Origin: CAVVIO01 sp963748095
Lineage (GTDB): Bacteria; Bacteroidota; Bacteroidia; Bacteroidales; UBA10428
Assembly: GCA_963748095.1 (NCBI GenBank)
Contig: CAVVIO010000012.1
Span: forward strand, 32,794-96,793
Direction of reading: 5' to 3'
DNA length: 64,000 nucleotides
The position numbers were made by a program, and so were the translations under genes. This document shows, piece after piece, positions 17,008 through 26,064 of the stretch; positions within the stretch are counted from its first letter, which is position 1, and every line of letters begins with the position of its first letter. A model generated the notes under the pieces. It searched no databases. It was not told the origin of the DNA and saw only the letters and a list, made by a program, of their open reading frames with translations.

Positions 17008-17667
17008 ATGAATCAAATATCAGTAGTTATATATGATGAACATAAGTTAGTACAGGAAGGTATCTGTTCTTTATTAGAGGATTCGCCGGATATTGAAACT
17101 AACATGTGCTCCAGTGATCCTGATTCCATTATTTATAGATTAAAAAATACCCTGGCACATATTTTATTAATAAATATTCATTTATTTTCAGACACATTAC
17201 TAAATTTTATCAAGCAATTAAAAATTCAATATCCAAAGATCAGAATTCTAATACTTTCCGTTCACAATGATGAAGATATTATTATAAAGACAATAAAAGC
17301 AGGAGCAAATGGTTTTCTTTCCAATGATAACGGAAAAGCAGATTTAATTGAGGCCATCTATTCACTATATAATGGTCATGACTATTTCAGTCAATCAATT
17401 ACTCAGTTGTTACTCAAACAATACATTCAAAAAATTAAAGTTAAGGGTAAAAAACCAGAAGAAAAATATCAACTTTTAAGCCAGCGGGAGATTGAAATCA
17501 TAAAATTATGGGGCGAGAGTTTTTCCAATAAAGAAATTGCGGAGAAATTATTTATAAGCATAAGGACTGTTGAATCGCATAAAAATCATATTATGCAAAA
17601 GCTTAACACAAAAAACAGTGTGGACGTTATAAAATTTGCCATTAAAAACAATATAATAGAGATTTAA
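17008..17667 (+). CDS. LuxR/NarL-type response regulator with pseudo-receiver domain
   Basis: This 219-residue protein has a receiver-like domain and a C-terminal LuxR helix-turn-helix (LSQREIEIIKLWGESFSNKEIAEKLF...RTVESHKNHIMQKL). In the receiver, Asp10-Glu11 are kept. The phosphoacceptor position is Asn56 (LLINIHL) and the conserved Lys is Asn106 (GFLSND), so standard Asp phosphorylation should not occur. It starts 5 bp after the multisensor/ATP-grasp gene and is almost certainly co-transcribed with it. It likely acts by protein contact or as a constitutive regulator (inference). Confidence 0.85.
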   Translation: MNQISVVIYDEHKLVQEGICSLLEDSPDIETNMCSSDPDSIIYRLKNTLAHILLINIHLFSDTLLNFIKQLKIQYPKIRILILSVHNDEDIIIKTIKAGANGFLSNDNGKADLIEAIYSLYNGHDYFSQSITQLLLKQYIQKIKVKGKKPEEKYQLLSQREIEIIKLWGESFSNKEIAEKLFISIRTVESHKNHIMQKLNTKNSVDVIKFAIKNNIIEI

Positions 17668-17849
17668 AGAGCCTAATACACAAAGCATTTTTAAGAAGAT
17701 TGCGGAAATATATCAGTGAAACACGTAATATGAGGGGGGTGGAGTATCAGCTTTCGATTAGTTTATTATTTTAGTTTCAAAATCATGAAACGGCGCACTG
17801 AATGCCTTTCTCATAGTAGTTTGAATAAAAATTAAAGATTAAAAATCTC

Positions 17850-19202
17850 ATGGCAAATATTCTGGATGTAAAAGTCAATGATTTTATGGCAAAAATAATA
17901 GCCAAAAATCCCGGAGAATCCGAATTTCATCAGGCAGTAAAAGAAGTAACTGAATCATTAATGCCTTTTATCGAAGAAAATCCGAAATATAAATATGCAA
18001 AGATACTTGAACGAATGGCTGAACCGGAGCGTGTAATAATGTTCAGGGTGCCCTGGCTGGATGATAAAGGTCAAATTCAGATAAACAGAGGATTTCGTGT
18101 TGAAATGAGTAGTGCGATTGGTCCCTATAAAGGAGGATTACGTTTTCACCATATGGTCAATCTGGGTACATTGAAATTTCTTGCTTTTGAACAGGTTTTT
18201 AAAAACAGTCTGACAACCTTGCCAATGGGAGGCGGAAAAGGCGGGTCGGATTTTGATCCCAAAGGAAAATCGGACAATGAGGTGATGCGCTTTTGCCAGA
18301 GTTTTATGACAGAATTATACCGTCATATTGGTCCGGATACAGATGTTCCGGCAGGAGATATTGGAGTTGGTGGTCGTGAAATAGGTTTTTTATTTGGTCA
18401 GTATAAACGACTTAAAAATGAATTTACCGGAGTACTTACGGGTAAAGGAATTGAATGGGGTGGCAGTCTAATTCGTCCGGAAGCCACCGGATATGGAACT
18501 GTATATTTTGCACAGGAAATGTTAAAAACAAGAAATTCTGATATGCAGGATAAGATCGTAACCATCTCCGGTTCAGGAAATGTAGCACAATTTGCAACAA
18601 AAAAGGCAATTCAGTTTGGTGCCAAAGTTGTTACCCTTTCCGATTCGAATGGTTTTATTTACGATCCTGATGGAATAGATGAAAGTAAACTAGCTTATAT
18701 AATGGAATTGAAAAATATCCGACGTGGGAGAATAAGTGAATATGCAGATAAATTTAATGCTAAATACTATAACGAAGACCGTCCCTGGAATATAAAATGC
18801 GATATTGCATTACCCTGTGCCATTCAAAATGAAATCGACGAAAAAGATGCAACCACATTAGTAAAAAATGGTTGTAAAGTTGTAGCCGAGGGCGCCAATA
18901 TGCCTTCTACACCTGAGGCGGTTGAAATATTCCTGAATTCCGAAATATTATACGGACCGGGAAAAGCCGCAAATGCCGGTGGTGTTGCCGTATCAGGACT
19001 GGAAATGACACAAAATTCCATGCGCCTTCCCTGGAGTATTGAAGAAGTAGATAATCGTTTACACCAGATCATGATTAATATCCATGAAACATGTGTGAAA
19101 TATGGAAAAGATAAACAGGGTTTTGTAAATTATGTAAACGGAGCAAATATTGGTGGATTTATCAAAGTAGCGGATTCTATGTTGGCTCAGGGATTAGTAT
19201 AA
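17850..19202 (+). CDS. gdhA: NADP-type glutamate dehydrogenase
   Basis: This 450-residue protein is the usual length of hexameric bacterial GDH. Motifs include GPYKGGLRFH, the active-site Lys in LPMGGGKGGSDFDP, DVPAGDIGVGGREIGF and the nucleotide-binding GSGNVAQFA. It makes glutamate from 2-oxoglutarate and ammonia, or the reverse. The NADP preference is inferred from similarity to the GdhA group. The gene stands alone with an inverted repeat just downstream. Confidence 0.95.
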   Translation: MANILDVKVNDFMAKIIAKNPGESEFHQAVKEVTESLMPFIEENPKYKYAKILERMAEPERVIMFRVPWLDDKGQIQINRGFRVEMSSAIGPYKGGLRFHHMVNLGTLKFLAFEQVFKNSLTTLPMGGGKGGSDFDPKGKSDNEVMRFCQSFMTELYRHIGPDTDVPAGDIGVGGREIGFLFGQYKRLKNEFTGVLTGKGIEWGGSLIRPEATGYGTVYFAQEMLKTRNSDMQDKIVTISGSGNVAQFATKKAIQFGAKVVTLSDSNGFIYDPDGIDESKLAYIMELKNIRRGRISEYADKFNAKYYNEDRPWNIKCDIALPCAIQNEIDEKDATTLVKNGCKVVAEGANMPSTPEAVEIFLNSEILYGPGKAANAGGVAVSGLEMTQNSMRLPWSIEEVDNRLHQIMINIHETCVKYGKDKQGFVNYVNGANIGGFIKVADSMLAQGLV

Positions 19203-19211
19203 TAAAATAAA

Positions 19212-19252
19212 AATCAATCTGATGAATTTACCAGATATTCATCCGGTTGATT
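19212..19252 (+). terminator. Hairpin after gdhA
   Basis: AATCAATCTGATGAAT (19212-19227) pairs with ATTCATCCGGTTGATT (19237-19252) with a few wobble or mismatched positions and a 9-nt loop. It starts 10 bp after the gdhA stop. The T-tract is missing, so it may be a weak terminator or an mRNA-stabilising hairpin. Nothing else is recognised in 19253-19549. Confidence 0.45.
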
Positions 19253-19549
19253 GAAAAATTGATAAAATATTTGTTTCTGAGAGCATGACCTGACGGACAG
19301 GTACGACAGATAAATGTCTTAACCTGCTCTTATCCGGTACATGCTAAACGGACAAATGAAGGAGATTTGGGGGAGTGAATATAATCATGAAAAGCAACTC
19401 CCCCGTCTCTTCCTGAAGTTTATTCTGATTATTAATCTTATACTGCATAAAAACCCGGTAAATGTGAAAATGTTCAAAGTTTTTTTGAATTCGCATTTAA
19501 TCGAATAAAACTATACCCGTTTTTTTTTTATAATGAGGAATTAAGTAAA

Positions 19550-21910
19550 TTATTTCAGCAAATTAATCGTTCCTTTCTTTTCCACAATATTTCCATCCCA
19601 CATTTCAGCCTTCAGAATATAAACGTATGAATCGATGTTCTGGGTTTTCCCGTTATACGTTCCGTCCCATCCCTGACGCAGGTCATCGGTAAAGAATATA
19701 CGGTTACCCCAGCGGTTATATACACTGAATTCAATTAATTTTTTAATCCCCCACCCTTTCACATAAATTACATCGTTAATATTATCACCGTTTGGAGTAA
19801 AGGATGATGGTAATTCCAGTGAATATGCTTCCGTAACATCAATGTTCAGGTTGTACGTTTCATTAAAACAATTGTGCTTATCGGAAACTTCAAGCGAGTA
19901 ATAAGTTGAATGCAAAGGTTGGGCCACCGGGGAGGCGCAATTACTGCAGCTTAACTGATAATCGGGTGACCAGTTGTAAATAAATTCACCACTTGAATCA
20001 GCCAGAATTTTCACAACTTCACCGATAATGATCGTAGTATCCGAAGGTGAAATACTCAAATCAGGGGGCTGCTGAACAGCAATATTTACCACACCGGTAT
20101 TCCTGCATGCATTAGTTGTATCTATAATAACTGCCGTATAAGTTATGTTACTTTCAGGCGAAGCATCCGGAGAAGATATTGACGGATTACTCAATCCCTG
20201 AGCCGGTGACCAATATATCAGATCTCCCCCGGTGGCTGAAATAACAATGGATGTTCCTTTACAAATAGTGGTATCATTACTTAACAACAATGGCGGTAAA
20301 GGATTTATTGTTAAAGTTTTTTGCAGGGTATCACTACAACCAAAGTCATTGGCAACCTGTAGAGAAACAGTATAATTACCAGTTGAGAATTGTTCTACCG
20401 GATCGGTTACCGTACTTGATATTCCATTGCCAAAATCCCAGTTATTCACATCATTTCCGGTTGAATAATTCATGAAATGAATATCATACTGATCACACAT
20501 TGCTGAATCTGAATAGTTAAAAGCAGCCATTACATTATAAATTAGTAATGTATCCGTCACTGGCGGTGGTGAGCATTTTCCCGAGTCGCCATAAAGCAAC
20601 AATTTTGGATAGATATCTCCCATTTCGGCATATACATACTTAATCGGATCACCCTTAAGAAATATACCATTGCCCATATCCCATTCAAAATCATAAACGT
20701 TGTTAGTGTCTTTTACACTGAAAGTAATGGAATCACCACGGCAGGCTTCTTTCGGGAAAATATCAAAACTACCGGTAGGTCCCGACAGGGAAATAGCACG
20801 TTTAAATGAATCTTTGCAACCGAAAGAAGTTTGTATTACCAGTTGCGATTGATAATCTCCCGGGTACGGATAGTTGAACTTGGGAGTTTCCGAAAAAGGA
20901 CCCGTATTATTATTGTATCCGAATTCCCAGTAACTCAATGAATCAACTACCGGATCAGAAGGTGTATAAGTAAAGCTTATTTGTTTCGGATAACAATTCC
21001 AGACAGAATCGGATACCAAATAGGAAGCATCCGCTTTCTGTAGTTGAATATAATCTACCGGACTGGTATATGTATCAGGACATCCGTTTTCATAAACTGT
21101 TAGAGATACCGGATAATTTCCTTTTGTGGTAAATGCATGAGTTAGTGGGTTATCAGTGCTTCTGCTGATTGTTCCGTCTCCAAAGTTCCAGATCACACTG
21201 TCACCGGCAAGATAGGCATAGTTAAACTGGATATTATCACCTACACAGGCTTCGGTTTTGTCGGCAACGAATTGTGCATCAGGATTTGCCGTGGATACGG
21301 TTTTCGAAAAAGTTCCTATGCATCCCATTGTATCAGTAACGGTCAGTGTTACAGGGAATGTTCCAGGTGTGTCGAACAGGTGGTTGATTGTATTGATTTT
21401 TGCTAAATAGCTGGTATCACTCCCGGTACTGAAATTCCAGCTCCAGCTCTCAATCGGGTTGACATCAGCTTTCGAGGTATCCATAAAGTTAACATCAAAG
21501 GGCGAACAACCTAACAGTTTATCTGCTGTAAAACCGGCGAACGGCTGAAATATCCTGACCGTCTGATAAGCCGTATCAATGCATTCGTTATCGTACATGG
21601 TAATGAGTTTGCCCGTAAAATAGCCCCTTGACGGAAAATTAACAGATACCTGATCATCATTGGTGCGTATTTTTGCTATAGTATCAAAATCCCAGAAATA
21701 TTTCTCAAAACAATAATCCAGTTTGGAATATGAACTGTCACTATGAAATATTACAGGAGTATTAGCACAGGCTATTGTATCGGAATAAATCGAAGCATGC
21801 GGTTGTCTTACTTTCAGTTCCATATCTGATATATCTGAACATCCGCCATTATTGGTAGTCAGTTTTACTACGTAATTACTGTCTTTCGCATAGGTATGTG
21901 TAGGATTCAT
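19550..21910 (-). CDS. PKD-repeat T9SS type B substrate, C-terminal piece
   Basis: This 786-residue piece is a chain of PKD-like domains, seen as repeated WDFG / WNFGDG / WEFGYN strands and Cys pairs. It ends in a gliding-motility-associated (type B) T9SS sorting domain: SSFTPNGDNINDVIYVKG, FSVYNRWGNRIFF and GWDGTYNGK. Such proteins cross the outer membrane by T9SS and are adhesin-like or SprB-related. The piece continues the frames at 21907-22185 and 22157-23911. The reconstructed protein is ~1430 residues. The shift near 21907 is a small indel in a stretch reading LQ-NPTHTYAKD. Confidence 0.85.
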   Translation of the reverse strand: MNPTHTYAKDSNYVVKLTTNNGGCSDISDMELKVRQPHASIYSDTIACANTPVIFHSDSSYSKLDYCFEKYFWDFDTIAKIRTNDDQVSVNFPSRGYFTGKLITMYDNECIDTAYQTVRIFQPFAGFTADKLLGCSPFDVNFMDTSKADVNPIESWSWNFSTGSDTSYLAKINTINHLFDTPGTFPVTLTVTDTMGCIGTFSKTVSTANPDAQFVADKTEACVGDNIQFNYAYLAGDSVIWNFGDGTISRSTDNPLTHAFTTKGNYPVSLTVYENGCPDTYTSPVDYIQLQKADASYLVSDSVWNCYPKQISFTYTPSDPVVDSLSYWEFGYNNNTGPFSETPKFNYPYPGDYQSQLVIQTSFGCKDSFKRAISLSGPTGSFDIFPKEACRGDSITFSVKDTNNVYDFEWDMGNGIFLKGDPIKYVYAEMGDIYPKLLLYGDSGKCSPPPVTDTLLIYNVMAAFNYSDSAMCDQYDIHFMNYSTGNDVNNWDFGNGISSTVTDPVEQFSTGNYTVSLQVANDFGCSDTLQKTLTINPLPPLLLSNDTTICKGTSIVISATGGDLIYWSPAQGLSNPSISSPDASPESNITYTAVIIDTTNACRNTGVVNIAVQQPPDLSISPSDTTIIIGEVVKILADSSGEFIYNWSPDYQLSCSNCASPVAQPLHSTYYSLEVSDKHNCFNETYNLNIDVTEAYSLELPSSFTPNGDNINDVIYVKGWGIKKLIEFSVYNRWGNRIFFTDDLRQGWDGTYNGKTQNIDSYVYILKAEMWDGNIVEKKGTINLLK

Positions 21911-22185
21911 TGTAAATTATCCGTTTGTCCGTCTCCGAAATCCCATTCGAAACCTGTGGCAGCTGTCGACAGATTGGTAAAATTGTAAACATACGGGTCA
22001 TCACAGGAAAAATTATAGGTGAAAGCAGAACTTGGTCCGTTGGCATATAGTATAGCTGGTTTGGTTGTATCCGACAGGCAGCCATTGTAATCTACAATCA
22101 GTGTTACATCGTTATTCCCAGGGTTGGCATCAACATTCCAATATGGATCAGGATTATCAGGCGACAGAAGGAATACTGCTTCCAT
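21907..22185 (-). CDS. PKD-repeat T9SS substrate, middle piece
   Basis: This 92-residue frame links the two large pieces. It begins SPDNPDPYWNV and ends in another PKD strand, FEWDFGDGQTDNLQ. Sequence continuity on both sides shows it is one gene broken by single-base shifts near 22175 and 21907. Confidence 0.7.
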   Translation of the reverse strand: MEAVFLLSPDNPDPYWNVDANPGNNDVTLIVDYNGCLSDTTKPAILYANGPSSAFTYNFSCDDPYVYNFTNLSTAATGFEWDFGDGQTDNLQ

Positions 22186-23911
22186 TTACAAAATAATGCC
22201 ACTTTTGTATCAGTTCCGATTCAGGTGTATTATCATGAAACTGAAGTTGCTCGTTCGGACATACATTTGTCGAACTCAATGTAAAATCAGGTTTGAGTTT
22301 TTTTCCTACCCTTATTTTAATAATAAATGACGTGTCCGTACATCCCAGTGAGTTGGTTATGACAAGTCTACTATCATAAATAGCATCAGATGCATATGTA
22401 TGAGATGTCATATTATTTGTAGTATTCAATGTATTACCGTCATCAAATATCCATTCCCGGTTGGTAATATTTTCATCCGAAAGACTTACATCTTTAAAAT
22501 TCACGGTTAATGACTTGCAGCCCATTGTCGTGTCGACAGTGAATAAAGCTGTTGGTTTTTTTATCCGAAGGGATTTACTGCTGGAACTAATGCATCCATT
22601 TGCACTGGTAACTTCAAGTGTAGTAACAAAATATTCGTCTCCATTTATAACATACTGATCGGAATCAGAGGGTAATGTATATGTGTGTACAACATTTTGA
22701 GAAGCAGAAGTAGTTCCATCCTGAAAAGTCCATTTCCAGGAAGAAGCATTGGTTGATTTATCTGTAAATGTAACATCCACCGGAGTTGCACAGGAATAAG
22801 TTTTATCCATTGTAAAATCTGCTTTCACATCTTCCACAGAAAAATTCCAGGAAATAGTATCGGCACAATCGGTTCCGGGGGCTGCAATAAGCAGTACCTT
22901 ATAATCACCGCTTTGCCCGTATGGCCTTACTCCGCTTTGGTTATAGGATACTCCGCCTCCGGTACCAATGAATACCCATTGTACTGAACCGGTACCGGTA
23001 GAAGTGCTGTTAAAATTAACACTACCGGGACAAATAACATCGTTGTTTTGAATTGCATCCCCACCCTGGGTTAATGTCCCTTGCGCCACAACATGGTTAA
23101 CACTAATAGTGGAAGAGGTACTTGCTGAACATCCGTAATCACTGGTAACCTGAAGATGAACGTTATAATTATTAAACTGATCATATATATGTGAGGGACT
23201 TGCTGATTCGGATGAATCACCATCAGCAAAGACCCACAGATAGGTAAGCGTTCCCGGACCTGTAGAAGTATTGGTAAACTGTACAGTGGCAGGAATATTG
23301 CAGGCTGTGGCAGGATTAGCTGTAAAGCCGGCAACAGGTTGGTTCGCCACATCGATATTCTTTGAAGCATTGGACTGGCATCCGTTATCATCGGTTACCT
23401 GCAGAAAAACCTCGTAAGTACCGGTATTATTATATATATAGGTAGGATCCGGCAAATTGCTGGTAACACCATTTCTAAAATCCCAGTTCCAGGCTGTGAT
23501 AGGTGCATCCCCTACCTGAGAATTATCCATGAAATTTGCCGTATAAGGAACACATCCCTTGACGCCAATAGAGAAATCAGCCGTTGGGGCTTTATATACT
23601 GTTACTGTTTTTGAAATCGTGGCCGAATCATTGTGAATAATATCTTTAACCACCAGGGTAACTGTGTAATCCTTGGCTAACGAATAAGAAGCTGAAGGAT
23701 TTGTAAGACTGGAATGGTTGCCATTTCCAAAATCCCAGGAATAGACAATACTATCACCTGCTGTGCTTAGATTTGTAAAGTTAACTTTTAATACCGGAGT
23801 ACATCCTGCCTGCTTATCCATCGAAAAATTGGCAGTTACCTGAGAAAATGTATATAATTCTGAAAAAAATAAAAAAAATATCAACCGGATGGAAGTTGTC
23901 AGTATTTTCAC
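22157..23911 (-). CDS. PKD-repeat T9SS substrate, N-terminal piece
   Basis: The piece begins with a signal peptide (MKILTTSIRLIFFLFFSELYTFSQ) followed by at least five PKD-like domains with recurring YSWDFGNG / WNWDFRNG / WKWTFQDG motifs and paired Cys. It ends at a frameshift within FVNGSSIPSVA and resumes in the next frame. The gene is divergent from the PorP/SprF gene, the usual partner of such secreted proteins. The long repetitive protein probably decorates the cell surface. Confidence 0.85.
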   Translation of the reverse strand: MKILTTSIRLIFFLFFSELYTFSQVTANFSMDKQAGCTPVLKVNFTNLSTAGDSIVYSWDFGNGNHSSLTNPSASYSLAKDYTVTLVVKDIIHNDSATISKTVTVYKAPTADFSIGVKGCVPYTANFMDNSQVGDAPITAWNWDFRNGVTSNLPDPTYIYNNTGTYEVFLQVTDDNGCQSNASKNIDVANQPVAGFTANPATACNIPATVQFTNTSTGPGTLTYLWVFADGDSSESASPSHIYDQFNNYNVHLQVTSDYGCSASTSSTISVNHVVAQGTLTQGGDAIQNNDVICPGSVNFNSTSTGTGSVQWVFIGTGGGVSYNQSGVRPYGQSGDYKVLLIAAPGTDCADTISWNFSVEDVKADFTMDKTYSCATPVDVTFTDKSTNASSWKWTFQDGTTSASQNVVHTYTLPSDSDQYVINGDEYFVTTLEVTSANGCISSSSKSLRIKKPTALFTVDTTMGCKSLTVNFKDVSLSDENITNREWIFDDGNTLNTTNNMTSHTYASDAIYDSRLVITNSLGCTDTSFIIKIRVGKKLKPDFTLSSTNVCPNEQLQFHDNTPESELIQKWHYFVNGSSIPSVA

Positions 23912-24137
23912 GGGAAAAAGTTTAGTTTAGTAACATACTTCTGGTGCATAATACTTTATTTTGCCCATCAGTAATGGTTTTATAAAGCAGATTAATTATA
24001 TCTTTTTTTGTTAAAAATATCATTTTAAAAGTAATATAAAAAGAAAAAAATCTATCTTGGCATAATATTATTAAAAATATTGTTTCTTAATATTAATAAT
24101 AATAATTATTTTTCCTGATATTTTTAGCAATTTATAT

Positions 24138-25187
24138 ATGATTGTCTCCAAAAAGAAGGGTTTTTATACGGTTATACGTACGATTCTTTTTACCCTGATT
24201 CTCCCGGGTTGCTTTATCGCTTCTTCGCCATTACATGCCCAGGATATACATTTCAGCATGTTTAATGCGAGCCCGTTACTTCTAAATCCTGCCAATACAG
24301 GAAATTTCGACGGAGACTGGCGAATTGCAGGTAATTACCGAAACCAGTGGCTGGCCATTAGCAAAACTTTCAGGACTGCTGCAGTAAGCTTTGATAAACA
24401 AATATATTTTTTAAATCAGAAATTCAGCGGAGGAGTATACCTTGTAAATGATGAATCGGGATCGCGCGGGCTGATTTTTAACAAAGCTTATGCATCGTTG
24501 GGGTATAACCGCGTTATAAACAATAATTATCTGAATTTCGGTCTACAGTTAGGATATGTTTACCAGGCATTCGACCGGAATATGACCACACCATCGCAAT
24601 GGAATAATACTACCGGCGGTTTCGATCCGACATTACCAACTCTGGAACCGAATGAAGGGGAAAACCGTTCGTATCTTGACGTGAATGCAGGTTTGTTATG
24701 GAAAAAAAATATCAACATTTTCGTTCCTGAAGTGGGACTGGCATTTTTTCATCTGAATTCTCCGAATTGGTCGTTTTATGGATATGACGAACACCAGCCT
24801 ATACGTTTTACATTACATACAAAAGTAAAAACCAAATTAAACGATGAAATATATTTGTTACCAACCCTGTTATATATGCGACAGAAAGGAGCTACTGAAA
24901 CGATAGTTGGTTCCGGTGTAGGCATGAATCTGTTTGGTAACAGATCGAGTGTAAAAGAAATTACCGGCGGATTATATCTTCGTAACGGTTTTTTCAACAG
25001 CCCCGATGCCATTTCTTTAGTAGGTGGTGCTACCATCCGAAGAATTGAAGTAGCCCTGAGTTATGATATTAATATCTCTGGATTATCGCAGGTAACCGGC
25101 TACCGGGGAGCTTTTGAAATATCATTCATATATAAAAGTATCAGTACAGTGTTGAACAGTTATTCCATTCCGTGTGAAAGGCTTTAG
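24138..25187 (+). CDS. PorP/SprF family type IX secretion membrane protein
   Basis: This 349-residue outer-membrane beta-barrel protein begins with a signal anchor and QDIHFSMFNASPLLLNPANTG, the family hallmark. It continues with AGNYRNQW, FSGGVYLVNDESGSRG and a C-terminal barrel. PorP/SprF proteins are needed for surface delivery of type B CTD substrates. It sits divergently beside a PKD type B substrate and overlaps the start of the TPR-OmpA gene by 14 bp, indicating one operon with that gene. Confidence 0.93.
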   Translation: MIVSKKKGFYTVIRTILFTLILPGCFIASSPLHAQDIHFSMFNASPLLLNPANTGNFDGDWRIAGNYRNQWLAISKTFRTAAVSFDKQIYFLNQKFSGGVYLVNDESGSRGLIFNKAYASLGYNRVINNNYLNFGLQLGYVYQAFDRNMTTPSQWNNTTGGFDPTLPTLEPNEGENRSYLDVNAGLLWKKNINIFVPEVGLAFFHLNSPNWSFYGYDEHQPIRFTLHTKVKTKLNDEIYLLPTLLYMRQKGATETIVGSGVGMNLFGNRSSVKEITGGLYLRNGFFNSPDAISLVGGATIRRIEVALSYDINISGLSQVTGYRGAFEISFIYKSISTVLNSYSIPCERL

Positions 25188-26064
25188 ATTGAAAATTGGA
25201 TTAGTATTGGTATCTCTCACCTTTAGCTGGATAGCAAATGCTCAGCTATCAAACATTGATGAGCTGACACCACAGCAACTTAAAAAATTTGCGAAACATT
25301 CCGAGCGTACGGGTGACTTTTTTACCGCTATCTATTTTTTTGAGCGTTACCGTGAGTTTCGCCCGAATAATACCAAAATTAATTATGAACTGGCCAACCT
25401 GCAGCGGGAAGTAAGAAATTACGAAAAAGCAAAAGAACTTTATAAAAAAGTTACAGATGCCACTTCTTCCAAAAAATACGTGCTGGCTCGTTATTACTAT
25501 GCCCAGATGCTGAAATCGACTGGTGAATACGATGAGGCTATAAAAGAGTTTACCAAATTCCGCAGAGATTACAGGGGCCAGAAAGATTACCGCGATCTTA
25601 GCAAACTTGTAAGAAGTGAAATAGAAGGCTGCGATTCAGCCAAAGTTATTATTGAACATCCACTGAATGTGACGGTTGAGGATCTGAACTCCACCGTAAA
25701 CGGTCCTCATATCGAGTTATCTCCTATTCCCGTGGATGATACTACATTTTATTATGCATCACTAAGGGTTGATTCTCTGGTTTATTTTAACAGTGATAAT
25801 GTTGATTCCGCTATACCTACCCGGCAGTTTTATGTAGCAAAAAAGAAAGGACTCGACTGGATTGGTGGCAAAACCTTACCCGGGCCGATAAATATACCAG
25901 GAGTAGAAACTGGAAACGGAGTACTCTCGAGAGACGGGAATCGTTTTTATTTTACACGTTGTTTTAAGAACTGGCAGGGTAAAAATATCTGCAGTATTTA
26001 CCTGACCAAAAAAAATGGGACACCAATGGTCGAAGCCAGAAAAGCTTCCCCCGTTGATAAATGA
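25174..26064 (+). CDS. TPR / WD40-like / OmpA protein, N-terminal piece
   Basis: The GTG at 25174 overlaps the PorP/SprF gene and gives a signal peptide ending in ANAQ. TPR-like helices follow (YFFERYREFRPNNTKINYELANLQREVRNYEKAKELY), then the beginning of a WD40-like (PD40) propeller. The frame is lost at an A8 run (26008-26015). The neighbouring frame continues exactly as expected (GHQWSKPEKLPPLIND). The full gene is 25174-27295 and encodes about 705 residues. Confidence 0.85.
   Translation: MKGFRLKIGLVLVSLTFSWIANAQLSNIDELTPQQLKKFAKHSERTGDFFTAIYFFERYREFRPNNTKINYELANLQREVRNYEKAKELYKKVTDATSSKKYVLARYYYAQMLKSTGEYDEAIKEFTKFRRDYRGQKDYRDLSKLVRSEIEGCDSAKVIIEHPLNVTVEDLNSTVNGPHIELSPIPVDDTTFYYASLRVDSLVYFNSDNVDSAIPTRQFYVAKKKGLDWIGGKTLPGPINIPGVETGNGVLSRDGNRFYFTRCFKNWQGKNICSIYLTKKNGTPMVEARKASPVDK

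Noticed and set aside
19550..23911. Separate PKD genes
   Set aside because: The pieces are contiguous across frames, with one signal peptide at the start and one sorting domain at the end, so this is one gene.
26008..26015. Programmed frameshift at the A8 run in the OmpA gene
   Set aside because: Many other genes in the window have similar breaks and no family precedent is known, so a homopolymer error is simpler.
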